Shown here: piece after piece, positions 54,014 to 63,399 of the stretch
How the letters are laid out: each line of letters opens with the position of its first letter
Numbering within the stretch: position 1 is the stretch's first letter
Source of the DNA: Prorocentrum cordatum
Taxonomy: Eukaryota; Sar; Dinophyceae; Prorocentrales; Prorocentraceae
Assembly (NCBI GenBank): GCA_963575745.1
Contig: CAUYUJ010018538.1
Coordinates: 708,576-772,575, forward strand
DNA length: 64,000 nt
Direction: 5' to 3'
Position numbers and translations under genes: made by a program
Notes under the pieces: generated by a model
What the model was told of the DNA's origin: nothing
The model's database searches: none
What the model saw: the letters and a program-made list of their open reading frames with translations, nothing else

Positions 54014-54150
54014 TATGCACATACACCGATTCTAGCCAGGCCCATCCTGAGCCCAGGATCGGTGCCTACGCCCTCCTGCCTTGGCCGGGAAGGCACATGC
54101 ACCGATCCTGGGTCGAGGATGGGCCTTGCCAGGATCGGTGCGTGTGCATA
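54014..54150. repeat. Inverted repeat, about 55-bp arms, short loop
   Basis: 54014-54068 (TATGCACATACACCGATTC ... GAGCCCAGGATCGGTGC) is the complement of 54093-54150 with about eight mismatches. The loop is about 24 bp. The box CACCGAT(C/T)CT or its complement AGGATCGGTG occurs four times in alternating orientation, the layout also seen in M2. Confidence 0.85.
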
Positions 54151-55009
54151 CAGTACGGGCGCGGCCGCAAGAAACCCTCGCAAGAAACCCAACCCTGAAA
54201 ACCTGCGCGCGCGGTGCACCTGAGGGGAAACCTGGAGCACCCTGAACGCAGCAGCTCCGTCAACGGCTGCGGGAAGTCGCCGCGCAGCGCGCGGAGCGAG
54301 GAAACCCAGGATGCCCTGACGAAGAGCACATGGCTTCCTGATGCGCGCCCCCTCTGTAGCTCTCTTCGCCCAAGAAAAAGTGCACACGTCCGAGCGACGC
54401 CAGGCCCCAGGCCTCGCCCCCACGGGGCCCGCGCACCGGGTCCAGGAGGCCCAGCCACCAGGCGCCCAGCAGGCCCGGGTCCGCGCCCGCGCGGGCGGCG
54501 CAGGGCGCCAGGCGCCTCTGGGGCGCGAGCGGCGGCCACGGAGGGGACCACTCCATCCTCTTCGTCCTCCGTCCTCCTGCTCCTCCCTCGCCTCCCTCGC
54601 CTCCTCCTCCTCCTCCTCCGCCTCCGCCTCCGCCTCCGCCTCCTCCTCCTCCTCCTCCTCCTCCTCCTCCTCCTTCTCCTCCGCCTCAGCCTCCGCCCGC
54701 GCGTCCTCCTTCTCGGTGACCTCGGTGACCGATGCGCGCCTGGTCACTCCACGAGCATCCGGCGCACAACTACAGAGAGCACATCACAAGACTGGCCCAG
54801 TCGGGAGGGAAGCATGCACAAGGGAGGGGGGGGGCGGGAGGGCGAAAACGGGCAGGGACGAAAGGGGAAAAGACTGGCCGAGCCTGTGAGTGCTGCCTGG
54901 GACCTCACCCCTCAAGAGCTAGCTTCGACCTCTCCGAGCTCTTCTTGGGGTTGGTACAGGGATTGCGGAGCTTCTCGCTACCCCTACAGGAAGCGAAAAA
55001 TCCAAAACT
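54151..55009. repeat. Spacer with CTC/CGC-rich tract
   Basis: 54545-54700 is CTC with CGCCTC runs. Other parts are unique GC-rich sequence with overlapping ORFs on both strands and no recognised gene. Confidence 0.7.
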
Positions 55010-55591
55010 CCACCGTCCTCCTCCTCCTCATCGTCCTCTTCCTCGCTCCTCCTCCTCCTCCTGATCCTCCTCCTCCTCCTCCTCCTCCTCCTCCTCCTCC
55101 TCCTCCTCCCGTGCTCCTCCTCCTCCTCCTCCCGTGCTCATCCTCAACCCCCTATTCTCCTCTTCTTCGTCGTGCGCCAGTCTCCTCCTCCCTTGCTCAT
55201 CCTCGACCCCCTATCCTCGTCTTCTTCGTCCTCCGTCCGTCTCATCCTCCTCCTCCTCCTCCTCCACCTCCTCCCTCTTCTCCCTTCTCCGCTCCTCTCC
55301 TCCCTCCTCTCCTCCTCTTCCTCCTCTCTCCCTCCTCCTCTGCTCCTCCTCCTCCTCCTCTTCCTCCTCCTCCCTCCTCCTCCTCCTCCTCCTGCTCCTC
55401 CTCCCTGCTCCTCCTCCTGCTCCTCCTCCTCCTCCTCCTGCTCCTCCCTCATCCTCCTCTCATCTCTCCTCCCTCCTCCTCCTCCTCCCCTCTCCTCCCT
55501 CCTCCTCCTCCTCCTCCTCTCCTCCTCCTCCTCCTCCTCCTCCTCCTCTCCTCCTCCTCCTCCCCCTCCTCCCCCCCCCCCCTCCTCCTCC
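55010..55591 (+). repeat. Long (CTC)n tract abutting the LINE ORF
   Basis: Nearly 600 bp of CTC/CCT with a 10-13 base C-run near its right end. It is in frame with the LINE ORF, artificially extending it upstream to 55172 with Ser/Leu/Pro runs. The unique coding sequence starts immediately after. Confidence 0.95.
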
Positions 55592-57493
55592 CCCTTCGCT
55601 AATCCTTTGCGATTGGTCAAGGGACCTGTGTCTGCAGTGATCGCCACGTTGCTTGATGCTGTCTGGAAGCCATCCTCAGCTACTTCCTGGTGGCGCCCAG
55701 AGCATGGTGGATTTGCTGAGTGGAAAATCTCCACATCATCTCTGGATGGTTTTTCTGGTGATGAGATGGATGTTGGCGGAATGCTTGAAGAAGTTATGCT
55801 TGATTTTCACGCTCAGCTTTGGTCTCGAGCTTCGGAGCATGAGGGAGCTGAAGATCTCGCTGGAGGGGCTGATCTCTATTGGGTTCGCCGAGAGTTCGTG
55901 AAGTTCTCGCAGATCGGGGACCACGACCAGGCTGGCCAGACACTATGTGTGGCTGCTGGAGCGCAGTGGCCGCGTGTGCGCCAGTTCCCGACGGGCACGG
56001 AGGAGCAGCAGCAGCGGTGCCCCAGGTGTCTGAAGGCGCCTGAGACTCTGAGGCACAGAGTTTGGGAGTGTGAGTGTAATAAGGATCATGAGGATTATTC
56101 CTTGTCCGCTCCCCTAGTGTCTCAAGCACTCGTTAATAGCGATATGAACCCTGCCTTGTGGTTTAGAGGTGTTCCCCCGACCAACCATAATCACCCTGAG
56201 TTTGTGGACCCACCCAACGCGGAGGGTTTAGAATCTCTCGGCTCGACGTCCCTGGCCGATCTGTCCTCTGTCGGTCCTGACCCCCTGGTCGTTTTTGGGG
56301 ACGGCTCGGGAGGACGGTCTTCCTCCGACCCTCGGCGCCGCCGTTGTGGCGCGGCTGTTGTTTCTGTCAGGAGAACCCCAGGGACGTCGACGTGGGAAGT
56401 GGTCGGGGGCGTTTCTGGAATTTTAGTGGGAAGAACCCAAACGGTCCCCCGCTCTGAGTTGTTGGCTTTCGCCTTCTGCCTTGAGGGCACTACTGGCCCC
56501 GTTCATTATGTCACGGACCACTTTCCCTTGGTTACTGGTTGGGGGCGGGGTCGGGTTGGGGCGGTGGGCGGGCGGAATTGGGACTTGTGGCTCCGAATCA
56601 AGACCGCTCTTGCTTCACGAGGTGAAGGTTTAGTAACCTTGGAGTGGACGGCTTCCCACTTAGACACGGAGGCTGAGGGCCTGACGGCCCACCAAGTTTT
56701 CCTCAGGTCTGGAAATCAACTTGCGGACCGCGCGGCCTCAGAGGCCGCGGAGCGTTCCTGGCACCTTTCGGCCCGCACAGACCCTCGAACTGATTTTTGG
56801 GATGCTCAGGCCGCCCTGATTAGAAGGAGAACGCGTCGCGCCCTGATCGACTCGTCAGCGGCCGACCCCAGGAAGGCCCGCCCAGCTGTGGCGCCCTTGG
56901 AGAGAGCGAGGCAGGGTTCGAAGTTGGATCGGGCGCTTCGCGTCTCCCCTCACAAGTTTGTGACTTTCGGCAGCGCGTTTCGTTGCAGGAGTTGCGAGGT
57001 GCTGTGTGATAAGAATCACCTCTTAGAGGTCTCCAAGGCGCCATGCATCCCTGCTGTTGGGGTGGACTCCTTCCCCTCTGACGTTGTCGTGGTGGTCCCT
57101 GGCCCCGTCGCGGTGTCTGGAGCGGTCTTGCATCCATCCCACAAGCTTGCGTTTTGGGATTTGCATTGTCTGTACTTTTGTCAGTTTTGTGGCCGCACGG
57201 CGACTTCGGACAGGCGCCAGTTGGCGCTTGAATGTAACGCGCCCTCTCGCAAAGGCATTGACAATATGGCCAGACTTCGTCGTGGTTTGTACCCGAGTTA
57301 CGCAGGCCCGTCCAAGGCGAGTGTCCTGCTTCGCCACGCACGGTTTTCTGCCGTGGCCGATCAGCGAGCTCGAGCGCGAGATCCCATGTCGGAGTTGGCT
57401 GTGACTCAGGGAGTCGGGGAGGCTTTGCCTGTTTCGGTGGACGAGGTCCCTCTCGTCCCTCTCCCTGTCGACCCGAGCAGCGATTACGATTAA
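55592..57493 (+). CDS. LINE polyprotein C-terminus: zinc motif, RNase H, Cys-rich C-terminal domain (partial)
   Basis: An uninterrupted 633-codon reading frame; numbering here starts at 55592. A zinc-binding motif of the form C-x2-C-x8-H-x4-C lies at residues 143-160 (C143, C146, H155, C160), as is usual between the RT and RNase H regions of LINE proteins. An RNase H type-I domain follows (about 230-390) with all four catalytic acidic residues in order and spacing: D237 in FGDGSGG, E289 in RSELLAF, D309 in YVTDHF, D379 in NQLADRA. RNase H degrades the RNA strand of the RNA:DNA hybrid during reverse transcription. The C-terminus has two further Cys clusters (from residues 465 and 530; CQFCG) whose role I do not know. 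No start codon can be assigned because the N-terminal part is missing. Stop is TAA at 57491-57493. The lack of stops or frameshifts contrasts with the copia relic downstream. Confidence 0.85.
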   Translation, partial: PFANPLRLVKGPVSAVIATLLDAVWKPSSATSWWRPEHGGFAEWKISTSSLDGFSGDEMDVGGMLEEVMLDFHAQLWSRASEHEGAEDLAGGADLYWVRREFVKFSQIGDHDQAGQTLCVAAGAQWPRVRQFPTGTEEQQQRCPRCLKAPETLRHRVWECECNKDHEDYSLSAPLVSQALVNSDMNPALWFRGVPPTNHNHPEFVDPPNAEGLESLGSTSLADLSSVGPDPLVVFGDGSGGRSSSDPRRRRCGAAVVSVRRTPGTSTWEVVGGVSGILVGRTQTVPRSELLAFAFCLEGTTGPVHYVTDHFPLVTGWGRGRVGAVGGRNWDLWLRIKTALASRGEGLVTLEWTASHLDTEAEGLTAHQVFLRSGNQLADRAASEAAERSWHLSARTDPRTDFWDAQAALIRRRTRRALIDSSAADPRKARPAVAPLERARQGSKLDRALRVSPHKFVTFGSAFRCRSCEVLCDKNHLLEVSKAPCIPAVGVDSFPSDVVVVVPGPVAVSGAVLHPSHKLAFWDLHCLYFCQFCGRTATSDRRQLALECNAPSRKGIDNMARLRRGLYPSYAGPSKASVLLRHARFSAVADQRARARDPMSELAVTQGVGEALPVSVDEVPLVPLPVDPSSDYD

Positions 57494-57594
57494 AGGGGGT
57501 GCCTTAGGCACATGCGCTCCTGCTTGCTGCTCTCTCCCTCTCTTGCCCTGCCCGCCTCGTTGCACGACGGTGCTTGCCAAAACGTTCCAAAACG
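55592..57594 (+). mobile_element. LINE-type non-LTR retrotransposon, 5'-truncated 3' part
   Basis: C-terminal part of a LINE polyprotein plus about 100 bp of 3' UTR. The endonuclease and reverse transcriptase regions that should precede it are absent; the left edge is a CTC tract, so the element is 5'-truncated or was broken there. A second CTC tract begins at about 57598, right after the 3' UTR. It could be the element's own simple-repeat tail or the target it inserted into. Confidence 0.8.
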
Positions 57595-57765
57595 TTCCTC
57601 CTCCTCCTCCTCCTCCTCCGCCTGCGCCTCTGCCTCCGCCTCCGCCTCCGCCTCCGCCTCCTCCTCCTCCTCCTCCTCCTCCTCCTCCTCCTCCTCCTCA
57701 TCCTCCTCCTCCTCCTCCCCCCCCCATCCTCATCCCCCTTCGCTACTCCCTCGCTCCTCCCTCAC
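57595..57765 (+). repeat. (CTC)n/(CGC CTC)n tract after the LINE 3' UTR
   Basis: CTC repeats with a GCCTCC-rich middle, ending in a C-run. Possible LINE tail. ORFs across it are homopolymeric. Confidence 0.93.
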
Positions 57766-58345
57766 TGTCCCATCCGCCCTCCTCTCTGCGCGCGTGTGGG
57801 GGTGCGCGGGGACTGAGTGGGGAGGACGGAATTGCGCTTCGGTGAGCAACTCTGCGCTTGCCAGTCCACATGTAGCCGAAAGTGATGAACACCAACTCGG
57901 TTCCATGAAACTAGGAATTCGATGTTTCTATTGCCCGATTCGCTGCTAGACGAGACTCGAGGGTATACCTTCTTGAAGGGAGGATGAGGTACTCACCCTC
58001 CACCTTCCCATGGCGCACATGGTATCTTCAAACGTCCTCCCCACGCTCCCAGGGAGGGCGGGGGAAAGGATGGCAACGAGACAAGGGAAAAGGAGAGACC
58101 TCACCCTCTCTTGCATCGACGCTACCCCTCCTCCGCTCGCCCCGCCTCCCTCCCCCTCCTCCCCCCACACTCCTCCCCCTCATCCTCTGTCTCCTTCTCC
58201 TCCTCGTTCACCTCATCCTGCTCCTCATCCTCATCCTTTTCCTCCTCCTGCTCCTCCTGCTCCTCCTGCTCCTCCTCGTTCCTTGCTCCTCCTCATCCTC
58301 CTCCTCCTCCCTCCTCCCCGCCGTCCTCCCCCCCCTCCCGCTCAT
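57766..58345. repeat. Spacer and (CTC)n tract
   Basis: 57766-58110 is unique and without a recognised gene. 58115-58345 is CTC-rich, with CCTGCTCCTCCTGCTCCT near 58245. Confidence 0.8.
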
Positions 58346-59000
58346 TCACCCAAGGCGACCACCGTCGGGCAGGCGCTCCTCGCCACGGACGGGCGCCGCC
58401 CGCGGCGACTCCGACGGCGAGTCCGCCGCCGCGTGCCCCCTCTGGCACGCTGAGGCGCGGCAGACTGCCAAATGCTCTCTGGCAGCGCCTCCCTTGGGCC
58501 GTCGAAACCTCTGCAGTCTACCAAGACAATCTCGAGGGAGGCAGCCAAGGCCGCCAAGATAGACCAAAATTGCCTCCAGAGGCAGCCAGCAGCTCTGAAG
58601 AACCGCCGAGCTCCCAAGAGGCCTCCACCAAAAAACTCATCCCAAGGACACTCTCCAAGAGGCTCTAGAGAGGCTGAAGGCATTGATTTCGCCTTTGGGC
58701 TTTCAACCTTGTTAGCTTTCCACACTCGTTATTCGAATATCGGTCATCTTGCCAGATTCGAAAGCTCGACAGGGGGAGCCACTCCGATCCTCAAGAGGGC
58801 CCCTCGACTGCCCATGACGGCCCCAAGGGGGCCTTCGGAGGGACCCAAGACGGCCATGAGACGACCCCACGACGGGCCAAGAGAGCCCGAACTGTAAAGA
58901 TGGCTCCAAGACGGCCCACAAGAACCAAGATGGTCCAAGAGGGCCCAAGATGGCCCGAGACCCACGAGAGCGTGAGGGACCCCCAAAACTGAACCACAGT
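58346..59000. mobile_element. E-family dispersed repeat, copy E6
   Basis: From about 58500: CCAAGAGGCCTCC, CCCAAGACGGCCATGAGACG and AGATGGTCCAAGAGGGCCC units. AT-richer island at 58680-58750 (ATTGATTTCGCCTTTGGGCTTTC). 58346-58500 is GC-rich without a feature. Confidence 0.65.
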
Positions 59001-59435
59001 AGTCCAAGACAGCCCTCAGACGGCCCAAACTCGCCGACCCAGTGGGCGTGTGTGAGAGGCCCTTCGAGGCGAGGCTGGAGCCCAACTACGCCCGCCTCCT
59101 TTGAAGCGTGAGGAAGAGGCGACCCCCCCCACCCGTCAGGGCCCCCCCTTCCGGGAGAGGCCACCCCTTGGGACTCCCCCCGAGACCCCCCTACACCCCA
59201 GGACCCCCCCCCGCGGGACCCCCCCCCTGGGACAGCCTCCCCCCTCGGCGGGACAAAGGAAAGGGGCTCAACTTCAACATAATTACGACATTGTTCGATC
59301 CCCCTGGTTTGCTCGATCTCCTAAGGGGTTCCCGGGCTTTCCCCTTCGGCTTTCGCCTCTCAGACGCCCGCCCCGGCCCCAGCCCTGGCCTCGGGCCTGG
59401 CCCTGGCCGCGGCCCTGGGCCCAGCGGGGGGGGTC
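59001..59435. other. C-rich spacer
   Basis: Long C-runs (59130-59240) and CCTGGCC-type words (59365-59425). No gene recognised. Confidence 0.5.
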
Positions 59436-59787
59436 TGAATGTGATAGGGGTATATCATGTTGCTAGCAGTTGTATCGAGTCTGTTTCGTGTGCTTCATTC
59501 TCGCTCGCTGCTACCGCGATCATTGCAGTGCGCCGCCGCCACCTCGGATCAGGCGAGGGAGGGCGGGATTCCATTCTGGATGCGCCTGCGAGTTCGCAGG
59601 CAGTGGCGCGCTCTGGGGACGTGCCAGGAAAGATTGCGAGGGCAGCGGGTGCCCTCTTCATTTCCCTGATTGTGTTCCGACAATCAAGCGTCGATATTCT
59701 TAACATATTGACGATCCTGTTTTGGAGGAGTTCGAAGCCCTGAACTTCCTGGTCGTGGACCTCTTTCGGGCTCCTTGGGATTCAAAT
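59436..59787 (+). other. Candidate 5' LTR / leader of the copia element
   Basis: Located immediately upstream of a primer-binding-site match, where the 3' end of the 5' LTR should be. The sequence drops in GC relative to its left neighbour. The bracket TGTGATAGGGG (about 59436) to CA (59783-59784) would give about 350 bp, but the second LTR is outside the window, so the boundaries are a guess. Confidence 0.35.
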
Positions 59788-59799
59788 TGGTAGCGGAGC
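59788..59799 (+). promoter_or_regulatory. Probable primer-binding site (initiator tRNA-Met type)
   Basis: TGGTAGCGGAGC differs at one position from the complement of the 3' end of many eukaryotic initiator tRNA-Met molecules (TGGTAGCAGAG), the usual primer of copia-type minus-strand synthesis. It lies 40 bp before the gag ATG and a few bases after a CA. Confidence 0.6.
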
Positions 59800-59838
59800 C
59801 TGTGGTTTCCGCCGCGGGCTTCCACCAGTCTCGCCGCC

Positions 59839-61557
59839 ATGGCGTCGAGCGGCGCGGCCTCTACGACCTCCAGGGCGGAGGTGCCGACGTGGAACGGGGA
59901 GGCCGACAAGCTCTCCAGCTACCGCTTCCAGGTGCCCATGTTCGTGAAGAGCGCGCGCGTGGCCGACCGCTACGTCTGCGGACCCCAGCTGGTCCGAGCG
60001 CTCGGACCGCGCGTGAGGAGCGCCGTGGAGAGCTGCCCGAAGATCGACCTGGTGGACACAGTGGACGAAGACGGCCGCCTCACGGGCTGGAACACTGTGT
60101 TCGAGTACGTGCTGGACAAGCTGGACTACACGAGCTTGAGAGACACGGGCCTGCTGGCAGAGGAGTTCTTCATGAAGACATCTCGGAACGCTGGAAAGAC
60201 GCTCCAGGACTAGGCGGCGCGGTTCGAGAAGAAGGAACGCGAGCTGCTCACACAGCTGCAGGCCATCGACGTGAACGTGCGGGAGGTGATCGCGAAGCCG
60301 CTTCGTGCATGGTGGTTCCTTCGGAAGTCGCGGCTCACTCCAGTGCTACGAGGAGAAGTGGCGGCGACCGCGGGAGGCGACTTCGACTTTGCGAAGACCT
60401 ACCGGACGCTCCTGACGCGCTTCCCGGCGGACGCGCTGGCCGAGCTGGACGGCAAGACGAAGCGCGAGAAGGCCCCGTACGAGAACGACGCCAACGAGGA
60501 CGACTGAGAGACTGGTGGTGATCCAGAAGACCTGTACGAGAAGGTCGAGCAGCTGATCAACATCGCGGAAGACGAGGACTTCGAAGAAAAAGAAGCAGAA
60601 GCTGCTGACCATAAGGCGGACAACGAGGTGCACGCCCAGTTTCGACTGGCAGGACGGAGCTTCAAGGACGCTCGAGATCTACTTCGACAAGTACGTGTGG
60701 CTCGGGACTTCTACCCGGTGGTGGTGCCCAAGAGCGAGCTGACGGATCAGCGGGCGGCACCGCCCCCTCGGCCTCATCCCGAGAGCCGACCGCGACCTCC
60801 TGGCAAGAGACGTGGGCGGGGTCAAGCCGATCGTCGCGCGCGATTCGAATCAGGCCGTGACATGGCCAAGATGAAGTGCATCCTGCGCCGTCAGTTCGGT
60901 CATCGCGCCAGGGATTGCCCGAACAAGAACAAGCTGACGACGAACACGAGTGGCGATAACCACAACACCCACAACGGCTTCATCCTGTCGGCCCTGGACG
61001 AGTACGTCTACTTGCTGGAGCGCGAGGGGATCTGGGCCATCCTGGACATCGGAGCGACCAGGAGCTTAGGCGGCATCGAGAGCGTGGAGAACCTGATGCA
61101 CGAGATGCTGGATCAGCACGGGGTCGAGTTCGAGACGAAGGACGAGGTCTGCTCCTTCACCTTCGGGAACGGGCTTCGGAAGAGCTCCATGGGGTCGGTC
61201 ACTGGCAAGGTGTTCGTGGGCCCCAACCTGTACCCCGTGAGCCTCTCGGTGATGTCGAATCGGGTCCCCGTCCTGCTGGGCATGGACATCCTGACTGACG
61301 GCCTGAAGGTAGTCGTGGACTGTGGACGGAACTGGCTGGGCTTGCCGACTCTTGGGAATAAGGTCTTCTAATGCGAGCGGCCCTCCAGCAAGCGCCTGGC
61401 GATCTACCTGTCGACGCCACAGTGGTGGCGAGAGGTTCCCTTACCCTTGACGCCAGCTCGCTCAACGGAGAATCCGATGGAGGCGGGCCTGGCCGTGCTG
61501 GACGAGAAGCCGGAGGAGCCCGGCACGGGCGGCGCTGGCGGTCTCGCCGCGCGCTAG
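59839..61557 (+). pseudogene. Copia gag and protease region, with in-frame stops
   Basis: ATG at 59839 opens a frame that continues coherently across stops at 60211 (TAG, codon 125), 60505 (TGA, codon 223) and 61369 (TAA, codon 511) to another TAG at 61555. The N-terminal part resembles a Ty1/copia Gag. A zinc knuckle is present with spacing C-x2-C-x4-H-x4-C, but the second Cys is Arg (C347, R350, H355, C360). The protease active-site motif D-T/S-G-A reads D403-I-G-A, with Ile in place of Thr/Ser, followed by TRSLGG. Gag packages the RNA and the protease matures Gag-Pol. With four stops and two altered key residues this copy cannot be functional. Confidence 0.85.
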
Positions 61558-63399
61558 GGACAGCACCCCCCGGTGGTGGCGGCGAGCGAGATTCCATCTC
61601 CATCGTCACCTTCATCATCGGGGGGGCCCAAACGTCATCCTCCAGAAGCCTCGAGAGGACCCTGTCGACAAGACCGTTCCGAGAAGCCTCCAGCATCGTC
61701 CGAGACCCCTTCATCACCGAGCCAAACCTCTAGTTCTACGAGAGTTGCGGAGACGAGTCGAACACGTACGTTACCGATGCCGACATCGAGCCGATCAAGA
61801 CCGTCGTCGATTTCGAACGAGACCCGAACTTCACAGATGAAAACGCTATCTCCGAGCTGTTGTCACTGTAGGTGTTTTACGGGATCAACGGGAACTCTTG
61901 GGACCAGATGCAGTGGGCCTCCTACGTCAGAGCTACTTGGGAGCCCAAGGGGAACCTTGCCATCCAAGCAGAGCCTGAGAAAGGTCCAAGAGATAACCAA
62001 GTCCGAGCCTCAGCCTCGTGTGGCCCAAGAGTGTTGCGCTCCCACGGGTGTGGACTGCCGTTCAGTTTCCATTTCATAGCCTACATATTCGAGCCACAAC
62101 GGTTCCAACTCCGTGGATGTCATGCAGCAAATCTTCTTCGGCGCCCTCATCGGGACAGCCGCCGCCGCCAGCGTCGCGGCCAGCGTGGGCAGTCCCTCGG
62201 TCAAGGGCCCCACCAACGGAGGCGTCATCGGCGCCGGCGAGCTCGACGGCTACCTCAACAGCGGCGCCACCTCCGCCAACACCAGCACTGCCAAAGACAC
62301 CTCCCATCAACAGTCCGTCAACTCCGACATCGACTTACGACCCAGCGGGGAAGCGTTCATGTTGTGGCGAGAGAGGGAGGACGAAGCGCGGATGCAGCTG
62401 CGTGGGGGGCAAGAGCCACTACTGCCTACGACTGGTGCCCATCTACGGACCGCCACCTCCTCCAGCAATGCTGGCTGCCGTGGCCAGCGCGCCACCGCCG
62501 CGGTTGCCAGCGCAGACGGGGACCTTCGCGCCGCCACCGCCGACACCGGCGCAACTGGCCCATCCGAGATCGAAGTGTTCATGCTGCGGGGCGCCCAATC
62601 GGACCAAGCGGGGTTGCAGCTGCACGGGCGGGAAGAGCCATCAGCGCCTCAAGATGGTGGAGCCCGAGGACCCGCAGGCGGTGGATATCAGGAGCCAAGC
62701 CGCGGCTATGCGCTGGAGGCGGCTCGCGACGAAGTTGGCCAAGACGGCCCCGAGGGCCCATGGGAGGTCCTGCCCAACGAGAAGGACACGATGCTGGACG
62801 ATTCCGAGCTGCCGAAGGCCATGAAGCAGAGATCTCGCTGAAGCACCTGGACATGGCGGACCTTCAGAAGTTCTACCAGGTGAAGGAGAAGATCGATGAA
62901 GGGATCTACCAGAACGTGGCGACGGACATGCTCGGACTTACGAATGCTGCCCCGAAACGTCAGTTCTCGGACAAGCCGTGCTCTCCCAAGGTGGCCTGGT
63001 CGTACAATGTGGTTTGTCCAACGGCTACGACATGGCAGCCGCAACTGGACTACGACGAGCTGTGCATCTCCTGCGTCGGACCAGGCCCAGACGTCTGGTA
63101 CTCAGCCCGCCGCGCACCGCGTGCCCGATTCAGAACCTCAACCATAAGACCGAGGACCAGCGGAAGCAGCTCATGAATAAGATGCGTCAGGCCCGTCGTA
63201 TTCAGCGCAACTGCCTCTTGCTCTACGAGGAAGCCAAGAATATCCTAGATCGCCACATCGACCTGGAGCAGCCATGGAACAGCCGCAGCTGGAAGCAGTC
63301 ACCATCTCTCAAGAAGATGCGGTCTGAGATGCACGAGACGATCACTCATGGGTGTGCCTATGGACTCCGAGACGTGCGTTCTGGGCCCCTGGGCTACTG
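61558..63399 (+). pseudogene. Copia pol linker region up to the domain before gag-pre-integrase, multiply frameshifted
   Basis: Coherent coding fragments lie in changing frames: a Ser/Pro-rich stretch (61573-61735), an acidic stretch (DFERDPNFTDENAISELLSL, to about 61870, then a stop), a Gly/Ala-rich stretch from 62113, and a pair of Cys-rich motifs of form SCCG-x4-RTKRGCSC-x-GGKSH (about 62360 and 62575). HLDMADLQKFYQ begins near 62842, then comes a Lys/Arg-rich helical stretch (KLMNKMRQARRIQRNC type) from about 63165. It ends in HGCAYGLRD at about 63350, the domain that precedes gag-pre-integrase in dinoflagellate copia proteins as I recall them. At least four frame changes. Confidence 0.7.
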
